From Bryobacteraceae bacterium (GTDB taxonomy: Bacteria; Acidobacteriota; Terriglobia; Bryobacterales; Bryobacteraceae): a DNA stretch of 64,000 nt. Positions 32,967 through 41,131 of the stretch are shown piece by piece; the stretch's first letter is position 1; each line of letters begins with the position of its first letter. The translations under genes were made by a program, and so were the position numbers. Location: positions 1 through 64,000 of the forward strand of contig JAICJH010000030.1 of assembly GCA_025928545.1 (NCBI GenBank), read 5' to 3'. The notes beneath the pieces were generated by a model. That model worked only from the letters and a program-made list of their open reading frames with translations, did not search any database and had not been told where the DNA came from.

Positions 32967-33326
32967 TCAGAGCGACTGGGGCGTTTTGGGGCGCCTAAGG
33001 CGTTGAGTATTCGTGACGCGTCGGCGTCGAGTGGGCACACTTGGCGGAGCAATGATCGGTCTACCCAACGACCATTCGCCGGTTTCCGTTTCCCGAAATT
33101 GGCCGCTTTCGCTTAGCGCCGCGCGGACGTTCGCGCGAGCGGTGCGGAACGGGGCTTGATACCCATCAAGCTTCATCAGACGCAAAAGCTCATCTAGTGA
33201 AAGCGGCTCATTTTTCCTGAGAGCTACGGACCTCGCATGCTGAATAAGTGTCTTGGAACGAGGCGTCGGAAGCAACTCTTGTACCGCCGCTATTGCCGTT
33301 CCGGCTGAAGTCTGCGGCAAATGCAA
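32967..33326 (-). CDS. Hypothetical protein, possible winged-helix
   Basis: A 119-residue frame with a TTG start and no strong Shine-Dalgarno. The central part (LSLDELLRLMKLDGYQAPF ... ARANVRAALSESGQF ... GEWSL) has the helix-helix-strand rhythm of small HARE-HTH or winged-helix modules that end 'F.....G.W.L'. The C-terminus is strongly basic (RRRRVTNTQRLRRPK). That would suit DNA binding near the nuclease gene, but the family call is tentative. Confidence 0.4.
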   Translation of the reverse strand: MHLPQTSAGTAIAAVQELLPTPRSKTLIQHARSVALRKNEPLSLDELLRLMKLDGYQAPFRTARANVRAALSESGQFRETETGEWSLGRPIIAPPSVPTRRRRVTNTQRLRRPKTPQSL

Positions 33327-33541
33327 CCGCTGGAAACTTCAAAAGTGCATCCATGATCGTCCCAAACCAAAGCGGGAATACAAAAAACAGCCAATTGAAT
33401 CAACCAGTTAAAATCGGGGTTTTTCGAAGGAACGGGTTTTTGGGGTGGGTGGGATTTGGGGTGGAGCAGAGGTTGGAGCTGTTTTCGGGATGAGCATTTT
33501 CAGCAGCGCCCGGTGGCATACTATGTGTAGCGGCTTTTTGA

Positions 33542-33766
33542 ATGCCAACGACCATTGCCAGCAGGATCACAATCGAACCGGGTAAGCGCGGGGGAAAGCC
33601 GTGCGTGCGTGGTCTGCGAATTACTGTGTGGGATGTTCTTGGTTGGCTGGGCGCAGGAATGAACGAGAAACAAATTCTCGAAGAGCACCCTGACCTCGAA
33701 AAAGCTGATTTCCCTGCGATCTATCAGTTCGCCGCCGAAGCCGGACGCCGGGCAAACTTCGATTGA
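33542..33766 (+). CDS. DUF433-family antitoxin-like protein
   Basis: A 74-residue protein with the DUF433 pattern ITIEPGKRGGKPCVRGLRITVWDVLGWLG ... EEHPDLEKADFPAIYQFA, a small winged-helix usually encoded just before a PIN-like DUF5615 partner. It overlaps that partner by 4 bp (TTGA), the standard arrangement. It probably binds the partner and represses its own promoter. Confidence 0.88.
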   Translation: MPTTIASRITIEPGKRGGKPCVRGLRITVWDVLGWLGAGMNEKQILEEHPDLEKADFPAIYQFAAEAGRRANFD

Positions 33767-34119
33767 GCCTGCTTCTTGACGAGAATCTGTCTCCGAGGCT
33801 GACCGTTCGGTTAGCGTCGCTGTTCCCGGGCGTGATTCACGTTCGCGACGTGGGCCTCAAGCAGGCGGATGACCGGGAGATCTGGGATTGGGCAAGAGAG
33901 AATGACCGCACGGTAGTGACCACGGACGCGGATTTCGTGGAGTTGGTCAAGCTGAAAGGATCGCCTCCAAAACTCGTTCACATCGAACGCTGCGATTTCC
34001 CAGCTCGTGTGATCGAAGAACTATTGCGCCAGAATGCCATTCGGATCTCCGAGTTCGAGCGGCACCCGACGGCTCATTTGCTGATTCTTCGCGTTCCGCT
34101 GACGAAGCACATCCGCTAA
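33763..34119 (+). CDS. DUF5615 PIN-like toxin-type protein
   Basis: A 118-residue PIN-fold relative. The opening LLLDENLSPRL carries the conserved Asp-Glu, VGLKQADDREIWDWARENDRTVVTTDADF the second acidic cluster, and VHIERCDFPA the core strand. It starts at TTG overlapping the DUF433 stop. Such pairs behave as putative toxin-antitoxin modules with an RNase-like toxin; activity of this one is untested. Confidence 0.85.
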   Translation: MSLLLDENLSPRLTVRLASLFPGVIHVRDVGLKQADDREIWDWARENDRTVVTTDADFVELVKLKGSPPKLVHIERCDFPARVIEELLRQNAIRISEFERHPTAHLLILRVPLTKHIR

Positions 34120-34302
34120 GGCGACAGGATTGCAAGATGGGCGTGGCAAATCCATCAACCGCCGTCGCAGCCCTATTGATCACTTATTCCAAGCGGCGTT
34201 GAGCCCGAGCGCGCGGTACACCTGAAAACGGATTTTGGCAGTTCACGCCGAATCCGCTGCACACGTCAGGGATCTCACGGTTGGCGCTTCTTACCCTGCC
34301 AG

Positions 34303-34584
34303 CTAACTTCGACGGCGACGACGCAACGCTCTGTCGTCTTTACCAGGGTATATGCAATCAGAAACTGGATTGGGGTGTTTCGCCGTTTGAAGGAGAGCTC
34401 TTGCATGGCGGATGAACTGATTCAAAGTTGACTCTGCGTCATTGTCTCCAGTTGGCTCGAACGGCCGGTGGTCCGGGCACCGCGGATTGGGCGTGTCTGC
34501 ATCTTTCGAGCAGCGAACGCACTCCGTGTCATAGAGGATGAGGCCCGCCAGTTGTTTCGCGAGATCGTTTGCGTCACCCATCAT
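34303..34584 (-). CDS. Hypothetical Cys-containing small protein
   Basis: A 93-residue frame. AAAGGGGAG lies 9 bp before the ATG at 34584, a strong Shine-Dalgarno, so translation is likely. Features are CVRC followed by a C about 13 residues later (possible metal site), an acidic middle and an Arg-rich end (RALRRRRR). It follows the DUF3883 gene by 86 bp on the same strand, so it could be a partner. No family is recognised. Confidence 0.5.
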   Translation of the reverse strand: MMGDANDLAKQLAGLILYDTECVRCSKDADTPNPRCPDHRPFEPTGDNDAESTLNQFIRHARALLQTAKHPNPVSDCIYPGKDDRALRRRRRS

Positions 34585-34670
34585 TGTGCCGTGCTCCCCT
34601 TTCAAGTACACTCGCGATCACCCTGTTTCGGCAGTTGTACGTCAGCGCGATCAACAGCGCATGGATTTCC

Positions 34671-35435
34671 TTATAGATTAACCAACCACGAAACCTGCAC
34701 GACAGTCCTTTTGCTCTGCCTGAAATCGAGGCCGCCTGACAGTGGGTTCTGGTAAATCTCGTGGAAAGGCAGCTCCTGGAAGTTCTTGACAACGAACAAG
34801 TAGAAACGATCCTTTAGTGTCATCGCGGCACGATGCTCCTTTGGTGTCAACGACACGCCGCCCGCGCGACCCTTAAGGCCTTTGACCTCCACGGCGAGGA
34901 ATTCATCAGAGTTCCCACACTGGAGTCGAAAGTCGTACCCGCATCCAAGGCGCGTTGTGTTCTGCAGCTCGAACCCGTGGAATTCCGAAAGACTGGGATG
35001 AGTCATCTCAAAATATTTTTCAGCAGCCAGACCGGTGATCAATCTCCTTGCGAATTGGGACTCACCATCTTTTCGTTCGTCTGTTGCCTCAATATCACTC
35101 CACGTATGGCCGTCATCCGAAGCGAAGGACTTGACGAGTCCGGTAAATATTTCGAAATCCAACCTTTCGTATTCCCGGAGCACCTTGAGGCAATTTTCGC
35201 GGCGCTGACGCTTGTGCCAGCCCTGGCGCGGATTTTCGAACAAAGGGTCGAATTCGTCCCGATAATTCTTTATCGATCCAGGTGGAACACCCACCGCATA
35301 TCCGAGCACGTTAAACGCTTCGGTAAAGCTGTCAAATCCGAGACTTGCCAAACCCGAGGAATCGAACTTCGAGAGATACAGGCCCGCGAGAATTGCTTTT
35401 TCTCCTCGGGCGATTTGCTGCGAGTTCAAGAGCAA
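34671..35435 (-). CDS. DUF3883-domain protein (nuclease-like, possible defence gene)
   Basis: A 254-residue protein. The C-terminal part fits DUF3883, a restriction-endonuclease-like fold: GCGYDFRLQCG ... EFLAVEVKGLKGRAGGVSLTP, in which D and ExK are the usual metal-site residues, then EHRAAMTLKDRFYLFVVKN. The N-terminal 130 residues are helical and unfamiliar (AFNVLGYAVGVPPGSIKNYRDEFDP). DUF3883 proteins recur in restriction and other defence loci. Translation starts at TTG with AAGG upstream; an in-frame stop lies just before it. Base composition is AT-richer than the flanks, suggesting transfer. Confidence 0.72.
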   Translation of the reverse strand: MLLNSQQIARGEKAILAGLYLSKFDSSGLASLGFDSFTEAFNVLGYAVGVPPGSIKNYRDEFDPLFENPRQGWHKRQRRENCLKVLREYERLDFEIFTGLVKSFASDDGHTWSDIEATDERKDGESQFARRLITGLAAEKYFEMTHPSLSEFHGFELQNTTRLGCGYDFRLQCGNSDEFLAVEVKGLKGRAGGVSLTPKEHRAAMTLKDRFYLFVVKNFQELPFHEIYQNPLSGGLDFRQSKRTVVQVSWLVNL

Positions 35436-35778
35436 AATTCAACCTTGCTTCTGTCGAGGTTGGCAGTCCAATAGCGAAATCCCATTTGATGAATCCCTCT
35501 TCTGAAATGAGCTCCGACGTGTTTCCTCGCTCTTGACCTACGAAATGAGGACGCGTCGCTCCGATTTCGTCAATGCCATCGGCGGATTGCTAGAGAACAT
35601 TATAGTCGTTTGGGGTTTCGACAAGCCTAGTTTCTCGGCATCGTGTGAGATTTTCATGGAGCCGTTTGCGCCAAGTAATCTCCAATAGCTAAGAAAACAA
35701 CTCGCCTTTCACAGTCGGCTTCCAAGGTAATAGACGCCGACTGAAACCCGGGACAACTTGAGGGTTGCGGCACGTCCT
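35436..35778. other. Intergenic region, nothing recognised
   Basis: About 340 bp, AT-richer than the housekeeping DNA that follows. No frame with coding character, no tRNA and no clear terminator was seen. It probably marks the right edge of the accessory patch. Confidence 0.5.
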
Positions 35779-36360
35779 TCAGCAGTAGAGGTGGTGTTCC
35801 GAAATGTAGCGCAGCACCGGTTCCGGGACTGGTACATTGCTTTCGCCGCGCGCGATGCGGTCGCGGACATCGGATGACGAAACGGGCAAATCCAGTCCAC
35901 TGAGTTCATGAACCACTGCGCCGTCGGGGGCATCGTAAACACAGCCTGGTCGCGTGACTACGATGAACTCGACCAGGCGGACAACATCTTCCCAGCGATG
36001 CCAGCTGCGGATTTCGGCAAAGGCATCGGCGCCAATCAGGAACGCCAGCGGCCCGGAGCCCGTGGCGAGCAGGCGCTCGATCGTGTTCACCGAATAGCTG
36101 GGGTTGGCGTCGCGCTCGATTCGTGAAACTTCAAAACGCGCATCGCCGGCGCAGGCGAGTTCCACCATGCGGACGCGATCTTCCCAGTCCGCCATGGATA
36201 CGCCGGTCTTGTGGGGCGGATTGGCGGCCGGGACAAATACGACTCGCCCCAGGGCGAGCGCCGGGCAGTCGAGCGCGGCGCGCGCCATGGCGAGATGTGC
36301 GTTGTGAATCGGGTCAAACGTGCCGCCGAAAAGCGCTATGTGGGCGCGGAGAGGAATCAA
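35779..36360 (-). CDS. nadD: Nicotinate-nucleotide adenylyltransferase
   Basis: A 193-residue enzyme converting nicotinate mononucleotide and ATP to deamido-NAD in NAD synthesis. It has the nucleotidyltransferase opening [15 protein letters not shown], the substrate loop [16 protein letters not shown] and the C-terminal [12 protein letters not shown] in place of the commoner (S)STxIR. It overlaps the cyclophilin stop by 4 bp, so the pair is coupled. Confidence 0.95.
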   Translation of the reverse strand: MIPLRAHIALFGGTFDPIHNAHLAMARAALDCPALALGRVVFVPAANPPHKTGVSMADWEDRVRMVELACAGDARFEVSRIERDANPSYSVNTIERLLATGSGPLAFLIGADAFAEIRSWHRWEDVVRLVEFIVVTRPGCVYDAPDGAVVHELSGLDLPVSSSDVRDRIARGESNVPVPEPVLRYISEHHLYC

Positions 36361-36845
36361 GCCCGTTCGATGGTCACGGTGTTGATCCGGACTTCCTTTT
36401 TCGGACGATCGGAGGAATCTTTCGGCACTTTGGAAATCTTCTCGGCCACGTCGTAACCTTCCACGACTTCGCCGAAGATGGTGTGTCTGTTATCGAGCCA
36501 CGGAGTTGCCGCGACGGTGACGAAGAACTGGCTGCCATTGGTGTTGGGGCCGGAGTTCGCCATGGAAAGCAGGCCGGGTTTGGAGTGCTTCAGCGAAGGA
36601 TGGAACTCATCGGCAAAGTTGTAGCCAGGTCCGCCACGTCCGGTGCCCTGGGGGCAGCCGCCCTGAATCATAAAATCCGGAATCACACGATGGAAAACCA
36701 GACCGTCGTAAAACGGCTTGCCGGTTTTTTTGCCTTCCGCCAGATCGGTGAAGTTCTTGACGGTATTGGGCGCCTTATCGTCGAAGAGCTTGATTTTGAA
36801 GCGGCCTTCAGTTGTGTCGAACACCGCGTAGGTTTCATTAGCCAT
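36357..36845 (-). CDS. Cyclophilin-type peptidyl-prolyl isomerase
   Basis: A 162-residue single-domain cyclophilin. The catalytic region is [25 protein letters not shown] (Arg and Phe of the active site), followed by [19 protein letters not shown] and [13 protein letters not shown]. There is no signal peptide, so it acts in the cytoplasm. The ATG at 36845 begins [11 protein letters not shown]; the residues upstream do not match the family. It is coupled to nadD. Confidence 0.94.
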   Translation of the reverse strand: MANETYAVFDTTEGRFKIKLFDDKAPNTVKNFTDLAEGKKTGKPFYDGLVFHRVIPDFMIQGGCPQGTGRGGPGYNFADEFHPSLKHSKPGLLSMANSGPNTNGSQFFVTVAATPWLDNRHTIFGEVVEGYDVAEKISKVPKDSSDRPKKEVRINTVTIERA

Positions 36846-36894
36846 ATATGGTGATTGTAACCAGCGAGGCGAGGGCTCCAATATAATTGCCGGA

Positions 36895-38031
36895 ATGGGC
36901 CAGCCACATCCGATTCAGTCCGATCCGACTCAGTCACAGCCGCGCGATTCAAAACAGCGCCACAAGATCCGCCGGTTTCAGGTTCGCGCCGTGCGGGTTC
37001 CGATGGAGCAACCGCATCGCACGGCGAGCGGCGCGGTGACGGAGTCTCCGCTGGTGCTGACGGATGTTTTTACGGATGACGGGGCCGTCGGCCACAGCAT
37101 CATCTTCACTTACACCGCCGCAGCGCTGAAGCCAACGGCGGAACTCATTCAGAATCTGGGGGCGCTGGTGGAAGGCGAAGAGCTGGCGCCGGCTGAGATT
37201 GCGGATCGATTCGCGAGTCGGTTCCGCCTGCTCGGGACGCAGGGTCTGGTGGGGATGGCGCTGGCGGGCATCGATATGGCGCTTTGGGATGCGCAGGCGC
37301 GGATTCACGGCACGTCGATTGTTCGCCTGCTGGGCGGGGTGGAAAAGCCGGTTCCGGCATACGGGGCGGTGGGATACGACGGCATCGCGGAATCGGCACG
37401 CGGCGCGGAAGTCTGGGCGAAGCTCGGGTTCAAAGGCGTGAAGGCGAAGATCGGATATCCGACGGTGAGTGAAGATCTGGCGGTGGTGCGGGCGATTCGG
37501 AGCGCTATCGGGAGCGAGATGGCGATCATGGTCGATTACAACCAGTCGCTGACACCGGCGACGGCGATTCAGCGACTGCGCGCGCTGGACGACGAAGGGC
37601 TGGCGTGGTTTGAAGAACCGGTTCTGGCGCACGATTATCGCGGGCACGCGCAGGTGGCGCGCGAAATACGAACTCCGATTCAGTGCGGGGAGAACTGGTG
37701 GGGTCCGCACGATATGCGGGAAGCGATTGATGCGGGGGCTTCGGATTACGTGATGCCGGATATGATGAAGATCGGCGGGGTGACGGGCTGGACGCGCGCG
37801 GCGGCGCTGGCGGAGGCGCACAGTATTCCGGTTTCAAACCATCTCTGGCCGGAACTCAGCGCTCAGCTGATGTGCTGCACGCCGACCGCGCACTATCTGG
37901 AATACGCGGACTGGTGGAATCCGATTGTCGCGGAACCGTTGCGCGTGGTTGGCGGGATGGCCGATGTCACGGGCGCAAACGGAGGCGGCGTGGAATGGAA
38001 CGAAGCCGCGGTGGCGCGTTTCGCGGTGTGA
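36895..38031 (+). CDS. Mandelate racemase-like enolase-superfamily enzyme
   Basis: A 378-residue enzyme with the enolase-superfamily capping domain and TIM barrel. Every active-site residue of Pseudomonas mandelate racemase is present at a constant offset of 19: K183 and K185 (KAKIGYP), metal ligands D214 (VDYNQ), E240 (FEEP) and E266 (CGEN), D289 and K292 ([12 protein letters not shown]), H316 (SNHLWPE) and E336. This predicts a true mandelate-racemase-subgroup catalyst with the Lys/His base pair. The first 25 residues are polar and extra. No mandelate-pathway genes are nearby, so the substrate may differ. Confidence 0.88.
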   Translation: MGQPHPIQSDPTQSQPRDSKQRHKIRRFQVRAVRVPMEQPHRTASGAVTESPLVLTDVFTDDGAVGHSIIFTYTAAALKPTAELIQNLGALVEGEELAPAEIADRFASRFRLLGTQGLVGMALAGIDMALWDAQARIHGTSIVRLLGGVEKPVPAYGAVGYDGIAESARGAEVWAKLGFKGVKAKIGYPTVSEDLAVVRAIRSAIGSEMAIMVDYNQSLTPATAIQRLRALDDEGLAWFEEPVLAHDYRGHAQVAREIRTPIQCGENWWGPHDMREAIDAGASDYVMPDMMKIGGVTGWTRAAALAEAHSIPVSNHLWPELSAQLMCCTPTAHYLEYADWWNPIVAEPLRVVGGMADVTGANGGGVEWNEAAVARFAV

Positions 38032-38034
38032 CGG

Positions 38035-38478
38035 CTAGGTGGAACAGCTTTGATCGCGGGCGGCGCGGGTGGCCAGTTCATCGGCGCGATTGTTGTCTTC
38101 GTGGGAGGCGTGGCCCTTGGTCCAGCTCCAGCGGGTGGCGTGACGCGAGTTCTGGTGATCGAGCATTTCCCAGAGATCGCGATTGACGACGGGCTTTTTC
38201 GCGGCGGTCATCCAGCCGCGTTTTTTCCAGTTTGCGATCCAGAGCGTGATGCCGTTTTTCATGTATTCGGAATCGGTGACGATCTCGACGTCGCAGCGCT
38301 CTTTGAGCGCGCGAAGCCCTTCAATAGCGGCTGTGAGCTCCATGCGGTTGTTGGTGGTGTGGGCTTCGCAGCCGAATAATTCTTTGCGATGTTCGCCGTG
38401 ACGAAGCACGGCGGCCCAGCCTCCGCGACCAGGGTTTCCGAGACACGCACCGTCGGTTATGAGTTGAACTTTTTTCAC
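38035..38478 (-). CDS. rnhA: Ribonuclease HI
   Basis: A 147-residue enzyme that cleaves RNA in RNA-DNA hybrids. The catalytic DEDD set is visible: D in LITDGACLGNPG, E in RMELTAAIEG, D in IVTDSEY and D in NNRADELA, with the His loop TKGHASHEDN. The GTG at 38478 (VKKVQLIT) gives the family's normal start; an ATG upstream would add 29 residues unlike RNase H. It converges with the racemase-like gene with only 3 bp between stops. Confidence 0.93.
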   Translation of the reverse strand: MKKVQLITDGACLGNPGRGGWAAVLRHGEHRKELFGCEAHTTNNRMELTAAIEGLRALKERCDVEIVTDSEYMKNGITLWIANWKKRGWMTAAKKPVVNRDLWEMLDHQNSRHATRWSWTKGHASHEDNNRADELATRAARDQSCST

Positions 38479-38600
38479 TTGAAGACCGTTGTACCATCCG
38501 GCGATGCCTGGTGCGCGAAAACGCTCCAAAACATTTTTGCATTTTTTTGTTTTCTTTTTTTCCAACTTGTTACATAATAGAGATCGGGAGAATCAACAAC

Positions 38601-38672
38601 ATGGCAACAAAGAAAGCTGCTAAGAAGGCCGCCCCTAAGAAGGCTGCGAAGAAGGCTGCAAAGAAAAAGTAG
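38601..38672 (+). CDS. 23-residue Lys/Ala-rich histone-tail-like peptide
   Basis: A complete mini-gene: GGGAG lies 10 bp before the ATG, 24 codons follow including TAG, and a strong intrinsic terminator begins 6 bp after the stop. The peptide alternates KK and AA pairs (MATKKAAKKAAPKKAAKKAA, then KKK) with 12 Lys, 8 Ala and a single Pro, the composition of histone H1 C-terminal tails and of bacterial AlgP/HU-tail repeats. It should bind nucleic acid without specificity. The promoter region upstream is a T-rich tract ending in TACATAAT. The DNA itself is a degenerate repeat of AAGAAGGCTGC. Too short for family matching. Confidence 0.7.
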   Translation: MATKKAAKKAAPKKAAKKAAKKK

Positions 38673-38678
38673 TCTTAC

Positions 38679-38709
38679 GGGGCGGGCCTTCGGGTCCGCC
38701 CCTTCTTCA
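38679..38709 (+). terminator. Intrinsic terminator of the Lys/Ala mini-gene
   Basis: GGGGCGG (38679-38685) pairs with CCGCCCC (38696-38702), with the inner GCC/GGT continuing the stem around a TTCG-type loop, followed by TTCTTCATTT. It is close behind the TAG at 38670. Confidence 0.85.
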
Positions 38710-38780
38710 TTTCAGGGTTGTTGTTTTTCCTTCCTGCATTTCCCCCTCCTGCTTCGCAATCATCGCTGAAAGAAAACAGA

Positions 38781-38812
38781 ATGGCCGCCGATGCACGCCG
38801 ATTCACGCCGAT
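38781..38812 (-). repeat. Interspersed ATCGGCGTGA repeat, copy E
   Basis: Reverse orientation; 32 bp identical to copy D. It lies in the 200-bp spacer between the Lys/Ala mini-gene terminator and the Nudix stop. Confidence 0.8.
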
Positions 38813-38900
38813 CCGGTTTTGGTTTCAGGCTTCTTGATTCGTTGTGCAGAGAAAAACCTTGAAAACCGCTTGCTTGCGCGCGCGGCTCAGAAATGCTCGT

Positions 38901-39416
38901 TTAGAGCCGGTCCCAGTGCAGAAAGCCGATCATGGTCTTTGCATCCGTGATCTTGTTGCTTCGGATCAGGTCTTTTAGTTCCTTGCGGGCGAACCATTTG
39001 GTTTCGATGCGTTCGTCGTCCATCGGTTGCGCTTGGCCCTGGGTGAGTTCGGTCGCGAGAAAGATGGTCATAGTCTCTTCCACGTAGCCTGGGCTTGGAT
39101 AAAACAGAGCCAGCTTCTTCCACTTTTTCGCGCGTAAGCCGGTCTCTTCCACCAGTTCGCGTTTTGCCGCCTGGAGCGCCGTTTCGCCATCATCGATCTT
39201 GCCGGCGGGCAGTTCCCAAAGGAACTGGTCGGCGGGCAGGCGGTACTGGCGGACGAGGAGCACTCGATTCTTCGCGTCCACCGGCATCATGACGGCGGAG
39301 CCATTGTGACGCACGATGCTGCGTTTCATGCGCCAGCCGGTTTTGTCGACGGCTTCGTCTTCAGTGACGCGGAACAGGCCGCAGGCATAGACTTCTCTGG
39401 ACGATACGGTTTTCAT
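38901..39416 (-). CDS. Nudix hydrolase (ADP-ribose pyrophosphatase type)
   Basis: A 171-residue Nudix enzyme. The Nudix box is GKIDDGETALQAAKRELVEETGL (GX5EX7REUXEEXGU, complete), preceded by VRQYRLPADQFLWELPAG, the pattern of the NudF ADP-ribose branch, and followed by YPSPGYVEE. It hydrolyses ADP-ribose or related nucleoside diphosphates. It overlaps the PolX stop by 3 bp and is the last gene of the leftward operon from 43226. Confidence 0.9.
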   Translation of the reverse strand: MKTVSSREVYACGLFRVTEDEAVDKTGWRMKRSIVRHNGSAVMMPVDAKNRVLLVRQYRLPADQFLWELPAGKIDDGETALQAAKRELVEETGLRAKKWKKLALFYPSPGYVEETMTIFLATELTQGQAQPMDDERIETKWFARKELKDLIRSNKITDAKTMIGFLHWDRL

Positions 39417-41131
39417 GACGATTGGAAAGCTCCGGTGTTGCGAGTGTTCAGGACATCCGCAGCCGACAGGCCGCCGCGGCGAGCGGTGAGAATGCCGTAG
39501 CGCATGTTGTTCAGGTGCTTCGGATGATGCGCGTCGGTGGAGACGATGAATTTGGCGCCTTTGGCTTTGGCGATCCGCACGTGAGTGGCGCTCAGATCCA
39601 GCCGCTCCGGACTGCTGTTGATTTCGAAAGCGACGCCGCGCTGCACGGCCGCGTCGGCAACCTTGCTGAAGTCGAAGGGAAACGGTTCGCGATGCAGCAG
39701 CAGCCGGCCGGTGGGATGGCCGAGCGCGGTGATGTGCGGGCATTCGAGGGCGCGGAGGAGGCGGTCCGTCATGGCGTCGGCTTCGAGATTCATGTGGCTG
39801 TGGACGCTGGCGATCACGACATCGAGCTCGGCGAGCGCATCCCATTCGATATCGAGGGCGCCGTCTTTCAGGATGTCGCATTCGAGGCCGGAGAAAACGT
39901 GGATGCCGAGATCGCCACGCTGGTTGAGGGTGCGAACGGTGTGGGCGAAATCGACGACGCGCTTTTCATCGAGGCCGAAGTTCATGGCCTGGGCCTTCGA
40001 GTGGTCTGTGATTGCGATGTATTCGTAGCCGAGGGCGCGGGCAGATTCCGCCATTTCCTCCAGAGTGGCGCGGCCATCTGTGGCGGTGGTGTGCATGTGG
40101 AGATCGCCGCGAAGGTCGCTCTGTTCGATCAACCGCGGCAACTGGTGCGTTTCGGCCAGTTCGATCTCGCCCTGATTTTCGCGGAGCTCGGGCGGAATCC
40201 AATCGAGCCCGAGGGCCTGGTAGACGCCTTCTTCGGTTTCGCCGGCGACGCGGGTGTTGTCATCCAGACGAAAGAGTCCGTATTCGTTGAGGGTCAGGCC
40301 CATGCGTAGGGCGCGCTGCCGCAGAGCCACGTTGTGCTCTTTGCTGCCGGTGAAATATTGCATGGCCGCGCCGAAGCTTTCGTGTTCGAGGGCGCGGACA
40401 TCGATCTGGAGGCCTTCACGGCCTACCCGGACGCTGGTTTTATTGACGCCGCGACCGAGCACTTCCTGAACGCGCGGGTGGGCGGCGACGCGTTCGAGCA
40501 CGGCGGCGGCATTTGGACCGGTAACGAGAAGGTCCACGTCACCGATGGTTTCCCGGCCGCGCCGCAGGCTTCCGGCCGCGGCGATGTGTTCGATGCCATC
40601 GACCGCGCTGAGGTATTCCATCATTTCGCGGGCGGCGTTATCGGCAAAGTTGAGATGGAAGCGGCCGCTGTGTTCGCGGATCTGGGCGATCCCGCGAAGA
40701 ACTTTTTCTTCCAGCTTGGCTCCCATACGGGGGAGGGTGCGGAGTTTCTGGTCGCGGCAGAGTTGTTCGAGTTCGTCGACGGTGCGGACCTGAAAGTGTT
40801 CGAAGAGGAGGGCGATGCTTTTCGGGCCGAGGCCCTGTATCTTCAGGAAGTCGAGGGCGGCGGGGGGAAACTTCAGGAGGAGTTCGTCGCGGCGTTCGCA
40901 GCTGGCGCGTTTGTCGATCTCGGCGAGCACGGCGGCGAGGCCTTTGCCGATGCCGGGGACATCGGTAATTTTCGCGTCGGGATTGGCCAGGATTTCGGCG
41001 ATGCGCTCGGGGTAGCCTTCGATGGTGGAGGCGCCGTTGCGATAGCTGCGGATGCGAAAGCCGTCGTCGCCGGCGATCTCCATCAGGTCGGCGGTTTCAT
41101 AGAGGATGCGGGCGTAGTCACGGTTTTCCAA
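39413..41131 (-). CDS. polX: Family X DNA polymerase with PHP domain (PolX)
   Basis: A 572-residue bacterial PolX for base-excision gap filling. The N-terminal helix-hairpin-helix 8-kDa domain (DYARILYETADLMEIAGDD ... VPGIGKGLAAVL) is followed by the nucleotidyltransferase palm with GSLRRGRETIGDVDLLVT (catalytic DxD). The C-terminal PHP phosphoesterase begins DLHMHTTATDGRATLEEM and continues with HSHMNLEADAM and STDAHHPKHLNNM, the metal ligands of its 3'-5' exonuclease site. It overlaps the alkyltransferase-like gene by 14 bp. Confidence 0.95.
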   Translation of the reverse strand: MENRDYARILYETADLMEIAGDDGFRIRSYRNGASTIEGYPERIAEILANPDAKITDVPGIGKGLAAVLAEIDKRASCERRDELLLKFPPAALDFLKIQGLGPKSIALLFEHFQVRTVDELEQLCRDQKLRTLPRMGAKLEEKVLRGIAQIREHSGRFHLNFADNAAREMMEYLSAVDGIEHIAAAGSLRRGRETIGDVDLLVTGPNAAAVLERVAAHPRVQEVLGRGVNKTSVRVGREGLQIDVRALEHESFGAAMQYFTGSKEHNVALRQRALRMGLTLNEYGLFRLDDNTRVAGETEEGVYQALGLDWIPPELRENQGEIELAETHQLPRLIEQSDLRGDLHMHTTATDGRATLEEMAESARALGYEYIAITDHSKAQAMNFGLDEKRVVDFAHTVRTLNQRGDLGIHVFSGLECDILKDGALDIEWDALAELDVVIASVHSHMNLEADAMTDRLLRALECPHITALGHPTGRLLLHREPFPFDFSKVADAAVQRGVAFEINSSPERLDLSATHVRIAKAKGAKFIVSTDAHHPKHLNNMRYGILTARRGGLSAADVLNTRNTGAFQSS

